NCBI RefSeq assembly: GCF_019973615.1
Contig: NZ_AP024238.1
Location: 186,001 to 250,000, forward strand
Length of the DNA: 64,000 nucleotides
Direction: 5' to 3'
DNA from: Rhodoferax lithotrophicus
Lineage (GTDB): Bacteria; Pseudomonadota; Gammaproteobacteria; Burkholderiales; Burkholderiaceae_C
A model generated the notes under the pieces. It was not told the origin of the DNA, made no database searches, and worked only from the letters and a program-made list of their open reading frames with translations. The translations under genes and the position numbers were made by a program. Positions 27,930 through 35,471 of this stretch are shown piece by piece. The first letter of the stretch is position 1; the number at the start of each line of letters is the position of its first letter.

Positions 27930-28475
27930 ATGAACTGTCTCACCTCTGCCTGGTCTGCTCATGCCCCTGAATTACGTGGCTGGTTGCGCTATCGCACCGG
28001 CAATACGGCGCTGGCTGACGACTTGTTGCAAGACCTGTTTTTGAAAGCCTTGCGCCAGGGCGAGCGGTTTTGTGATGTGCACAATGCCCGCGCCTGGCTG
28101 TTTGAGGTGGCGCGTAACCTGCTGGCCGACCACCTGCGTGTGGCGCACCACATGGTGGAACTGCCCGAAGACCTGATGGCCCAGGCGCAGGACAGTGACA
28201 CCGTGGATGCCTTGAGTGCCTGCTTGCCACGGGTGCTGTCTGAACTGAGTGCCGAAGACCGCGAAGCCATCACCCTGTGTGACCTGCAAGGCATGGCCCA
28301 GGCCGACTTTGCCAAGACCCAAGGGCTCAGTCTGAGTGCGGCCAAGTCCCGGGTTCAGCGGGCCCGCCAGCGTCTGCGCACCCACATGAGCCTGGTGTGC
28401 CAGGTCAAGCTGGATGAAGTTGGCCGCGTGAGCGACTTTGTGCCACGCACGACCTTGCCATCGGCAGCGGATTAA
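27930..28475 (+). CDS. ECF-type RNA polymerase sigma factor
   Basis: A 181-residue sigma-70-family protein with region 2 (LADDLLQDLFLKAL and ARAWLFEVARNLLADHLR) and region 4 (LSAEDREAITLCDLQGMAQADFAKTQGLSLSAAKSRVQRARQ, seen in parts). It belongs to the SigZ-like group. The ATG at 27930 avoids overlap with the LysR gene. No anti-sigma gene is adjacent; instead a repeat copy follows and then a convergent LysR gene. Its regulon cannot be predicted. Confidence 0.85.
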   Translation: MNCLTSAWSAHAPELRGWLRYRTGNTALADDLLQDLFLKALRQGERFCDVHNARAWLFEVARNLLADHLRVAHHMVELPEDLMAQAQDSDTVDALSACLPRVLSELSAEDREAITLCDLQGMAQADFAKTQGLSLSAAKSRVQRARQRLRTHMSLVCQVKLDEVGRVSDFVPRTTLPSAAD

Positions 28476-28487
28476 TTGCTATTGTTT

Positions 28488-28533
28488 ATATAGCTACTTG
28501 CGCTTTCTTCATAAGCGCTAGAGCCCTATTCTT
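28488..28533 (+). repeat. Dispersed palindromic repeat, copy 4
   Basis: TATAGCTACTTGCGCTTTC, then ATAAGCGCTAGAGCCC: close to the consensus, with the GCGCTT and AAGCGC arms intact. It lies 12 bases behind the sigma factor stop. Confidence 0.88.
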
Positions 28534-28594
28534 CTTGAATATTTTGTGGCTCAGAGCATGAAACCTCATGTCGGGCGACGAATGGCCGCAGAAG

Positions 28595-29494
28595 TCACCA
28601 CGCCACCCCGCTCCCTGCCAGTTGCCCGGCCAAAAAATCAATCAGCAGCCGGACCTTGGCCGAGACGTGCTGGCGGGTCGGGTAGACCGCGTAGATGCCC
28701 AGTTCAACCGAGCGAAACGTGGGCATCAGCTCCACCAGCGTGCCTTGCGCCAAGTCCTGCCCCACCAGAAAGCTGGGCTGCAAGATGATGCCCTGGTGCG
28801 CCAGGGCTGCCGCGCGGCAGGTGTCGCCGCTGTTGGTGCGGATACACGGCCGGGTCGTCACACTCACCGGCCCCTGCGGCCCGTCAAAGCGCCATTCGTC
28901 CCGGCCTGACCAGTAGCTGTAGGCAATCACCGCGTGGTTCGCCAGCTCACTTGGGTGCATCGGTGTGCCATGTGCTGCCAGATAGGGCGGCGAGGCACAC
29001 AGCACCACGCGGGTGGTCGCCAGCTGACGGCTTACCAGGGTGGAGGCCTCCAGTTGGCCGATGCGGATCGCCAGGTCATAGCCGTCTTCCAGCAAATCCA
29101 CCACCCGGTCTGACAGGGTGATGTCCAGCGTGACCTGGGGGTTGTGCGCCCGGAACGCCCCCCACAGCGGCGCCAGGTGCCGGATGCCAAACGTCACCGG
29201 GGCGTTCACCCGCAGCAGGCCACTGGCCAGGACGCTGCGCGAGGTGATTTCTGCCTCGGCCTCATCCAGCCCGGCCAGCAGTTCCTTGCTGCGGGCATAA
29301 AACACCTGGCCCTCTTCGGTCAGTGACAAGCGCCGTGTGGTGCGGTGCAGCAGGCGCACACCCAGGCGGGTTTCCATGTCCACCACGTAGCGCGAGACAG
29401 CGGCTTTGGACAGGTTCAGGGTTTCGGCGGCTTTGACAAAGCTGCCGGTATCCACCACCGCGTTGAAGGTCTGCATCTCAAGGAATCGGTCCAC
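28595..29494 (-). CDS. LysR-family regulator
   Basis: A 299-residue LysR regulator of the CrgA/DmlR-like branch: MDRFLEMQTFNAVVDTGSFVKAAETL at the start, helix-turn-helix NLSKAAVSRYVVDMETRLG, and RVNAPVTFGIRHLAPLW in the effector domain. It is divergent from the DODA-type dioxygenase gene, 117 bases away, and probably controls it. Confidence 0.9.
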   Translation of the reverse strand: MDRFLEMQTFNAVVDTGSFVKAAETLNLSKAAVSRYVVDMETRLGVRLLHRTTRRLSLTEEGQVFYARSKELLAGLDEAEAEITSRSVLASGLLRVNAPVTFGIRHLAPLWGAFRAHNPQVTLDITLSDRVVDLLEDGYDLAIRIGQLEASTLVSRQLATTRVVLCASPPYLAAHGTPMHPSELANHAVIAYSYWSGRDEWRFDGPQGPVSVTTRPCIRTNSGDTCRAAALAHQGIILQPSFLVGQDLAQGTLVELMPTFRSVELGIYAVYPTRQHVSAKVRLLIDFLAGQLAGSGVAW

Positions 29495-29611
29495 TATCTC
29501 TCCTGGTGAAACAATGAATCTGAATTATCGTTATTTATCTTCTTTCAATAGTTCAATACAGTCCTACCTCTACTTGGCGCAATCCCGCGCCAGCACTTAC
29601 AGGATGACACC

Positions 29612-30394
29612 ATGACCCAAGCCCCTGTTTTCTTTATTTCCCACGGTGCGCCTACGTTTGCGATGGAGCCTGGCATGCTCGGGCCACGTCTGACCACGTT
29701 GGGCCAGTCACTCGCTGAGGCCAAAGCCGTGCTGGTGGTTTCACCCCACTGGCAGACCCGTGGGGTGCAGGTGATGACGACGGCCCAACCCGAGACCATT
29801 CACGACTTTGGTGGTTTCCCGGCCGCGCTGTACCAGCTGCACTATCCTGCCCAAGGCCAGCCCGACATGGCGCTGGAGGCCGCCCGCTTGTTGACCGAGG
29901 CCGGTTTTGCCACCACGCAGGATGATCGCCGTGGGCTGGACCACGGTGCCTGGGTGCCGCTGATGCACCTGCTTCCCGCCGCCCATGTGCCGGTGTTCCA
30001 GGTCTCCATGCCGCACACGCTGACCACCGCCCAGGCGCTGCACTTGGGCCAGGCACTGGCCCCTTTGCGTGCGCAAGGGGTGGTGATCATGGCCTCGGGC
30101 AGCATGACGCACAACCTGTACGAGTTCAGCCCCTATGCCACACGGGTGGAGCCCTACGCCCAGGAATTTGCCGCCTGGGTGCGCACCGCCGTGCTGGCCA
30201 ACGCGGCCGATTCACTGGTGGCCTACCGCCAGTTGGCCCCGCACGCGCAGCGCGCCCACCCGTCGGAGGAGCACTTTTTGCCGCTGCTGGCAGCGTTCGG
30301 TGCCCGGGGTGGTGACACCGCCCACATGATTGACGACAGCATCACCCACGGTGTGCTGTCCATGGAGTCTTACGTCTGGGGGATGCCCGCATGA
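29612..30394 (+). CDS. ygiD: Class III extradiol dioxygenase, DODA/YgiD type
   Basis: A 260-residue LigB-superfamily protein. Metal or active-site histidines appear in FISHGAPTFAME (residues 8-19), VVSPHWQTR, GLDHGAWVPLMHL, MASGSMTHNLYEF and SEEHFLPLLAAFG. The E. coli relative YgiD acts as 4,5-DOPA dioxygenase. The natural substrate here is a catechol but not known. It overlaps the next esterase gene by four bases. Confidence 0.88.
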   Translation: MTQAPVFFISHGAPTFAMEPGMLGPRLTTLGQSLAEAKAVLVVSPHWQTRGVQVMTTAQPETIHDFGGFPAALYQLHYPAQGQPDMALEAARLLTEAGFATTQDDRRGLDHGAWVPLMHLLPAAHVPVFQVSMPHTLTTAQALHLGQALAPLRAQGVVIMASGSMTHNLYEFSPYATRVEPYAQEFAAWVRTAVLANAADSLVAYRQLAPHAQRAHPSEEHFLPLLAAFGARGGDTAHMIDDSITHGVLSMESYVWGMPA

Positions 30395-31086
30395 ACACCA
30401 CCTCTGCCCGCCCTGGCGAACTGTTATCTGACCCCCAACTGGGGCTGTCTTACCGGCTGGTTCAACCCGTACCCGCCAAGCCGCGCCGTTGCGTGATCCT
30501 GCTGCATGGTGTGGGCAGCAACGAAGTGCACATGGCCAGCCTGGCCACCCGCATGCCGGCCGACACCCTGGTCGTTCTGGCCCGCGGCCTCTTGACCCTG
30601 GGCCCCGGTCAATACGCCTGGTTTCGCGTGGCCTTTGGGGCCAACGGCCCCAGCATCAACAAAGAAGAGGCCGAACACAGCCGCCAGACGCTGATCCAAT
30701 GGCTGCAAAAGCTGCAGCACCACTACGGCGTGTCCGCTGACCACACCGTCATCGCAGGCTTCAGCCAGGGGGGCATCATGAGCGCCAGCGTGGGTTTGAG
30801 TGCGCCGGAATCTGTCGCCGGGTTTGGCCTGCTGTCAGGCCGCATCTTGCCGGAGCTGGAGCCGCATCTGGCCAGCCCGCAGCGGCTGGCCAGGCTCAAA
30901 GCCTTTGTCGGCCACGGCGAGCAAGACGCGGTGCTGCCGGTGGCTTGGGCGCACCGCTCTGATGCGCTGTTAAGCCGCCTGGGGGTGGCCCACGAGCTGC
31001 ATTTGTACGCCATGGACCATGGCATCAGTGCCGAAATTCACGCCGACTTTTTAACCTGGCTGGGTACGCTCAGTGCCCCAGCCTGA
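30391..31086 (+). CDS. Carboxylesterase/phospholipase of the alpha/beta-hydrolase fold
   Basis: A 231-residue serine hydrolase with the nucleophile elbow GFSQGG (about residues 128-133), the oxyanion stretch ILLHGVGSNEVHM, an Asp in VGHGEQDAVLPV and His in YAMDHGISAE. Similar to YpfH-type small carboxylesterases. Cytoplasmic; no signal peptide. Coupled to the dioxygenase gene upstream and followed 12 bases later by an unrecognised gene. Confidence 0.88.
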   Translation: MNTTSARPGELLSDPQLGLSYRLVQPVPAKPRRCVILLHGVGSNEVHMASLATRMPADTLVVLARGLLTLGPGQYAWFRVAFGANGPSINKEEAEHSRQTLIQWLQKLQHHYGVSADHTVIAGFSQGGIMSASVGLSAPESVAGFGLLSGRILPELEPHLASPQRLARLKAFVGHGEQDAVLPVAWAHRSDALLSRLGVAHELHLYAMDHGISAEIHADFLTWLGTLSAPA

Positions 31087-31098
31087 CCGGAGTACGTC

Positions 31099-31647
31099 AT
31101 GACCGATGCCCAAGCCCTGCCTGCACTCACGGCCCACTACCGTGCCATGCGCTCGCTTGTTTCTGGCACCGATGTGTGGGTGGCGCTGCACATCGGCGCA
31201 GAGCAAACCGTGGTGGCGGTCGGCCGTGAGGCAGACCCGGCCACGCTTCTGACGCTGGCTATCGGCGCTGACCTCACCGCGCGTCATCACTTTCACCACA
31301 CACCACCCAGCCCGCTGGAGCTGGAAAACGCCATCGTCACGGTGGAGGACGAAGTGACCCGTGCCCGCGCAGCGATACCTGCCGGTGCCCGGCTTGGCAG
31401 CACGGATACAGCCCTTCGTGAGATCGCCCGGCTGTCCGGCATCCACCCGGCCGACCGCATGTGTTTGCCGCTGGAAAGTCTGGAGCGCACGTTCGAGCGG
31501 CTGGCGCAGGTGTCGCTGGGGCGGCCGGTCTTGTCGGGCGGGCTGCCTGCTAGCCAGCACTTTGCCGCCACCCTGCTGATTCTGCGGGAGTTCATGCACC
31601 ACCTGCAGTTTGCCGAGATCACCTTGTTGGAGCCTTTGCCCGTGTGA
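31099..31647 (+). CDS. Hypothetical protein, last gene of the dioxygenase-esterase operon
   Basis: A 182-residue protein I do not recognise. It is soluble, starts at ATG with GGAG eleven bases upstream, and has no signal peptide or cysteine cluster. Features are a moderately hydrophobic first half (DVWVALHIGAEQTVVAVG), several acidic helices and GGLPASQHFAATLLILREF near the end. Codon usage matches its neighbours and it is 12 bases from the esterase gene, so it is probably real and co-expressed. A repeat copy follows 19 bases after its stop. Confidence 0.7.
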   Translation: MTDAQALPALTAHYRAMRSLVSGTDVWVALHIGAEQTVVAVGREADPATLLTLAIGADLTARHHFHHTPPSPLELENAIVTVEDEVTRARAAIPAGARLGSTDTALREIARLSGIHPADRMCLPLESLERTFERLAQVSLGRPVLSGGLPASQHFAATLLILREFMHHLQFAEITLLEPLPV

Positions 31648-31666
31648 TGTATTGCGCTTCAAATTT

Positions 31667-31715
31667 GATAGCTGTTAGCGCTTGTTGACTATGCGCTAGA
31701 GGCTTATTTCTTATA
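31667..31715 (+). repeat. Dispersed palindromic repeat, copy 5
   Basis: TGATAGCTGTTAGCGCTTG, then ATGCGCTAGAGGCTTATTTC. It stands in the gap between the hypothetical gene and the permease gene. Confidence 0.88.
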
Positions 31716-31765
31716 AATTTCAGATGAACCTGCATCTTTTGCAGGGTTGATGCGTCTTCACCGGC

Positions 31766-32812
31766 ATGAAGACCCTGCATGCCATTCCCAAGTCCTGGCC
31801 ACTTCGCCAGCCCAAGCTGTTTTTGATGCTGGCCGCCGCGGCCTGGCTGGCGCTTTATAACGCGCTGATGCCGGCCTCGGAGGCGCTGGTGGCCGCTCTG
31901 CCGCTGGACCGCACCAGCCATCTGGGGGGTGCGTTACAGTTTTTTTTGTACGACACCCCCAAGGTGTTGCTGCTGCTGACCGCCGTGGTGTTTGTCATGG
32001 GCATGGTCAACAGCTATTTCACCCCCGAGCGCACCCGTGCGCTGCTGGCCGGGCGCAGTGAAGGCGTGGCCAATGTGATGGCGGCCACGCTGGGCATCGT
32101 CACCCCGTTTTGCTCTTGCTCGGCGGTACCGCTGTTTATTGGGTTTGTGCAGGCCGGGGTGCCGTTGGGCGTGACGTTTTCGTTTCTGATCTCGGCCCCG
32201 ATGGTGAATGAGGTGGCACTCACGCTGCTGTTTGGCATGTTTGGCTGGAAAGTGGCGCTGCTCTATTTGGGGCTGGGCCTGACGGTGGCGATTGTGGCGG
32301 GCTGGATCATCGGGCGGCTCAAGATGGAAGCTCATCTGGAGGACTGGGTGCGTGACATGCCCAAAATGTCGGCCAGCTTTGAAGCTACCGGGATGACACT
32401 GGGTGAGCGTATGCAAGGCGGTTTTCAGGCGGTGAAAGAGATTGTGGGCAAGGTCTGGCCCTACATTCTGGGTGGTATTGCGCTGGGCGGGCTGATTCAT
32501 GGCTATGTGCCCGAGGACTTCATGGCCAGCTTCATGGGTAAAGAGGCCTGGTGGAGCGTGCCTCTGGCGGTGGTGATGGGGGTGCCGATGTACACCAACG
32601 CAGCGGGCGTGATCCCGATTGTTCAGGCCTTGCTGGCCAAGGGCGCGGCGCTGGGCACGGTGCTGGCTTTCATGATGAGTGTGATTGCGCTCTCATTGCC
32701 CGAGATGATCATTCTGCGCAAGGTGCTCAAGGTGCGGCTGATCGCCACCTTTGTTGGCGTGGTGGCCTGCGGCATCCTGCTGGTGGGTTTTGTGTTCAAC
32801 GCGGTGCTGTAA
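31766..32812 (+). CDS. Permease, DUF318/ArsP-like
   Basis: A 348-residue membrane protein with about eight hydrophobic segments. It carries the family block GIVTPFCSCSAVPLFIGFVQAGVP, with a CSCS pair, seen in YraQ/ArsP permeases. Some members export organoarsenicals, others remain unassigned. The gene directly after encodes a small CxxC protein of the type commonly found beside such permeases. No ArsR-type regulator was seen, so an arsenic role is only possible. Confidence 0.88.
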   Translation: MKTLHAIPKSWPLRQPKLFLMLAAAAWLALYNALMPASEALVAALPLDRTSHLGGALQFFLYDTPKVLLLLTAVVFVMGMVNSYFTPERTRALLAGRSEGVANVMAATLGIVTPFCSCSAVPLFIGFVQAGVPLGVTFSFLISAPMVNEVALTLLFGMFGWKVALLYLGLGLTVAIVAGWIIGRLKMEAHLEDWVRDMPKMSASFEATGMTLGERMQGGFQAVKEIVGKVWPYILGGIALGGLIHGYVPEDFMASFMGKEAWWSVPLAVVMGVPMYTNAAGVIPIVQALLAKGAALGTVLAFMMSVIALSLPEMIILRKVLKVRLIATFVGVVACGILLVGFVFNAVL

Positions 32813-32823
32813 GCATCCATTTT

Positions 32824-32853
32824 TTCAACTTCAACTTCAACTTCAACTTCAAG
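32824..32853 (+). repeat. Tandem hexamer repeat TTCAAC x4 plus TTCAAG
   Basis: Four perfect copies of TTCAAC followed by TTCAAG in the 49-base gap between permease and thioredoxin-like genes. The last copy leads into AAGGAAACC, the ribosome-binding site of the next gene. A variable copy number would change the spacing between the two genes. Confidence 0.9.
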
Positions 32854-32861
32854 GAAACCTC

Positions 32862-33098
32862 ATGGACATCCAAGTACTCGGAACCGGTTGCAGCAACTGC
32901 AAAACCACCATCGCCCTGATCGAGCAGATCGCCAAGGCCCAAGGTGTGCCTGTCACCCTGAGCAAGGTGGAGGAGTTGCGCGACATCATGGGTTTTGGGG
33001 TGATGAGCACCCCCGGTGTGGTGATCAATGGTAAGGTGGTACATGCGGGCGGCATTCCCAGCCGGGACAAGATCGAGCAGTGGCTGGCCGCCGCCTGA
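32862..33098 (+). CDS. Small thioredoxin-fold redox-active disulfide protein
   Basis: A 78-residue protein with CSNC in the first loop (MDIQVLGTGCSNCKTT) and the thioredoxin cis-Pro loop at MSTPGVVINGK. This is the short glutaredoxin-like family found next to DUF318 permeases. ATG at 32862 with AAGGAAA upstream. Probably transfers electrons or metal to or from the permease substrate. Confidence 0.88.
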   Translation: MDIQVLGTGCSNCKTTIALIEQIAKAQGVPVTLSKVEELRDIMGFGVMSTPGVVINGKVVHAGGIPSRDKIEQWLAAA

Positions 33099-33119
33099 TG
33101 ATGACAAAGGAGTCAACGT

Positions 33120-33353
33120 ATGCATCCGCAAAAGAAGTTCCACCTGGTGTTCTCGTTTGTCATGGGCGCGATGATGATTTCCCTGATGACGCTGGTGATC
33201 ACCTTTGTGAATCTTGGCCTGAGCAGCCATTTTTTCCAGGCATGGATGAAAGCCTTTGGTATTGCCTATGTGGTGGGCGTGCCGGTGATCTTTTTTCTGG
33301 CCCCGGTGGCCCGTAAACTCACCGGGCGCATCCTGGGTGTTCATCCGGCCTGA
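33120..33353 (+). CDS. DUF2798 small membrane protein
   Basis: A 77-residue protein with two membrane segments (residues 8-32, LVFSFVMGAMMISLMTLVITF, and 44-63, FGIAYVVGVPVIFFLAPVA), the DUF2798 pattern. Role unknown. It lies 21 bases behind the redox-disulfide gene, with AAGGAG upstream, and is probably in the same operon. Confidence 0.82.
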   Translation: MHPQKKFHLVFSFVMGAMMISLMTLVITFVNLGLSSHFFQAWMKAFGIAYVVGVPVIFFLAPVARKLTGRILGVHPA

Positions 33354-33415
33354 GCACATTCGCAAATGGAGCCATCGTGCCTCTTACCCTGTCTGTGGGG
33401 TGGAGGCATTTTTTA

Positions 33416-33460
33416 AGAGCAGCTGGCGCTTTGTCTGTAAGCCCTAGAGGCCGTTTTGAC
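33416..33460 (+). repeat. Dispersed palindromic repeat, copy 6
   Basis: GAGCAGCTGGCGCTTTG, then TAAGCCCTAGAGGCCGTTTTG. It lies ten bases upstream of the CDF exporter start, so a stem here could affect its translation or transcription. Confidence 0.8.
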
Positions 33461-33470
33461 CCTGAAAACC

Positions 33471-34424
33471 ATGAACCACAACCATGCCCATGCCGACACC
33501 CATGCCCACCACCATCATGGTCATGTACACGCCCCGGCAGCATTCAACCGTGCTTTTGCCATCGGTATTGCGCTCAACGCAGCGTTTGTGATGATCGAGG
33601 CGTTTTATGGCTGGAAGATCAATTCACTGGCGTTATTGGCCGATGCCGGTCACAACCTGAGTGATGTGGCCGGGTTGGTGCTGGCCTGGGCCGGTGCGCT
33701 GGCGGGCAAGGTGCAACCCAATGCCAAACACACTTATGGCTTCAAGCGGGCGTCCATACTGGCCGCGTTTGTGAATGCGCTCCTGTTGTTGGTGGCCATG
33801 GGGTCGTTGGGTTGGGAGGCTTTGGGCCGACTGCAGTCGCCCGAGTCCACCCAAGGCTGGACCATCATGGCCGTTGCCGGGGTCGGCATTGTCATCAACA
33901 CCGCCACGGCACTGATGTTTATGCGCGGGCGCAAGGATGACCTGAACATTCGCGGTGCTTTTATGCACATGGCCGCTGATGCGCTGGTGTCGCTGGGGGT
34001 GGTGATGGGCGGGGCGCTGTACTTGTGGCAAGGCTGGGCCTGGATTGATCCCGTGATGAGTCTGGCCATTGCCGTGGTGATTGTGTTGGGTACCTGGAGC
34101 CTGTTCAAACAGTCGCTGCACATGCTGTTTGACGGCGTGCCTGATGGGGTGGACATGGTGCGGGTGCGCAAGCTGCTCCTGGGGCTGCCGGGCGTAGCCG
34201 ATGTGCACGATCTGCATGTGTGGGCCATGGGTACGTCCGACATTGCGTTGACCGCACATGTGGTGACACAGCCTGAGGGTGTCGACACCAGTGCCCTGCT
34301 GCGTGAGGCGGAGGAAGAACTGCACGAACATTTTGAAATCCGCCATGTGACGCTGCAAGTCGAATCCCCTGCCTACGCACAAATGTGCTCACTCAGGCCG
34401 GGCCATTTTTGTCAAAAAGAATAG
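33471..34424 (+). CDS. Cation diffusion facilitator (Zn/Co/Cd exporter)
   Basis: A 317-residue six-helix metal exporter. It begins with a His-rich metal-binding stretch (MNHNHAHADTHAHHHHGHV). The metal site residues are in ALLADAGHNLSDVAG (helix II) and MHMAADALVSLGVV (helix V). A cytoplasmic C-terminal domain follows. The start at ATG 33471 is preferred to TTG 33456. It exports divalent metal in exchange for protons. The gene ends inside a half copy of the dispersed repeat. Confidence 0.9.
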   Translation: MNHNHAHADTHAHHHHGHVHAPAAFNRAFAIGIALNAAFVMIEAFYGWKINSLALLADAGHNLSDVAGLVLAWAGALAGKVQPNAKHTYGFKRASILAAFVNALLLLVAMGSLGWEALGRLQSPESTQGWTIMAVAGVGIVINTATALMFMRGRKDDLNIRGAFMHMAADALVSLGVVMGGALYLWQGWAWIDPVMSLAIAVVIVLGTWSLFKQSLHMLFDGVPDGVDMVRVRKLLLGLPGVADVHDLHVWAMGTSDIALTAHVVTQPEGVDTSALLREAEEELHEHFEIRHVTLQVESPAYAQMCSLRPGHFCQKE

Positions 34425-34440
34425 CTGCTGGCGCTTATAT
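34419..34440 (+). repeat. Half copy of the dispersed repeat at a convergent gene junction
   Basis: GAATAGCTGCTGGCGCTT is the left arm only; the right arm is missing. It contains the stop codon of the CDF gene and the last codons of mobB from the other strand. Confidence 0.65.
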
Positions 34441-34959
34441 CTGGCGTGTTGCCGCGTGAGTCAAGACGAACCCCGCAATGGCGGCGGTATCTGACAAATC
34501 CAGCTGTGCCAAACCGGGTGTCACCGCAACCTCTTCAGGTGTGCGTGGTGGTTTGTCGCTGGCAATGGCCACAATGCCCGGCCAATCGGGCCACAGCGTG
34601 GTTTTATTCTCGGATTCGCGCCACACTTCCAGCTTGGGGAAGTGGCCGTTTTTGAAACCCTCCACCAGCACCAGATCACAATGTTGCATGCGATCCAGCA
34701 GGTAGTCGAGTGACGGCTCCGGTGCACCGCGCAGTTCGTGCATCAGTGCCCAGCGGTCATTGCCCAACAACAGCACTTCTTTGCAACCTGACTCGCGCAG
34801 GCGGTAAGAGTCCTTGCCAGGGCGGTCAATGTCGATATTTTTGTGGCTGTGCTTGATCAGCGACACCACCAGACCGCGCGCTGCCATGACCGGTACCAAA
34901 CGTTCCAGCAGGGTGGTTTTGCCCATGCCGGAATGTCCGGCAATGCCAAATAGTTTCAT
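34435..34959 (-). CDS. mobB: Molybdopterin-guanine dinucleotide biosynthesis protein MobB
   Basis: A 174-residue GTPase with P-loop GHSGMGKTTLL at residues 7-17 and the family motif SLIKHSHKNIDIDRPGKDSYRLRESG. MobB assists guanylation of molybdopterin to the MGD cofactor. The start at 34959 makes it begin KLFGIAGHSG; the longer frame is not MobB-like. It is the last gene on this strand in the molybdoenzyme operon, 104 bases after the monoheme cytochrome, which fits a dedicated cofactor supply. Confidence 0.92.
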   Translation of the reverse strand: MKLFGIAGHSGMGKTTLLERLVPVMAARGLVVSLIKHSHKNIDIDRPGKDSYRLRESGCKEVLLLGNDRWALMHELRGAPEPSLDYLLDRMQHCDLVLVEGFKNGHFPKLEVWRESENKTTLWPDWPGIVAIASDKPPRTPEEVAVTPGLAQLDLSDTAAIAGFVLTHAATRQI

Positions 34960-35063
34960 CTCTGGCTTCCTTCCAGCAATCAAACCGAGTCCAGAACCTT
35001 GCCCCCACCCAGGATTCCTTCCTCTCACCACGGGTCATGGGTTGGGGCAATGAACGGGAGGTG

Positions 35064-35408
35064 TTAGTGAGACAAGATCCAGTCGGCAAGATTTTTTTGC
35101 ACCGCGGTATCTTTGCTGTCAAGCACCTTGTGCTCAACTTCTTTGCCGTCAGAGGTTTTGACCATTCCACCCAATGTGAAATTTTTGATGGCTTTTGCTT
35201 GACCATCGGCTTTGCCTTTGTATTTTTCCGATATTTTCTGCAATGACGGCCCTTTTTTGGCTTTGTCAACAGAGTGGCACTTGGTGCAGTCGTTTTCTTT
35301 GAACAACGCTTGGGCCGCTTCAGCATCCACAGCAGCATGGGCGCAGGTCAGGGAAGCCAGTGCCAGCAAAGCAGATGCACTGGCCAGGGTCATGATGGAT
35401 CGAGACAT
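35064..35408 (-). CDS. Class I monoheme cytochrome c
   Basis: A 114-residue protein with a Sec signal peptide (cleavage after CAHA, about residue 25), heme motif CTKCH at about 41-45 and KKGPSLQKISEKY following, with GGMVK as possible axial Met. Periplasmic electron carrier. It lies behind the polyferredoxin gene in the molybdoenzyme operon and may carry electrons to or from the enzyme. Confidence 0.88.
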   Translation of the reverse strand: MSRSIMTLASASALLALASLTCAHAAVDAEAAQALFKENDCTKCHSVDKAKKGPSLQKISEKYKGKADGQAKAIKNFTLGGMVKTSDGKEVEHKVLDSKDTAVQKNLADWILSH

Positions 35409-35471
35409 TTAAAAACTCCAAAAAGTAAGATTCAAAAAAGTTGGCCCTGTCCGCGTGATCGCTATGTCTTG

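Noticed and set aside
32824..32853. Possible CRISPR array
   Set aside because: Units are six bases with no spacers and there are no cas genes.
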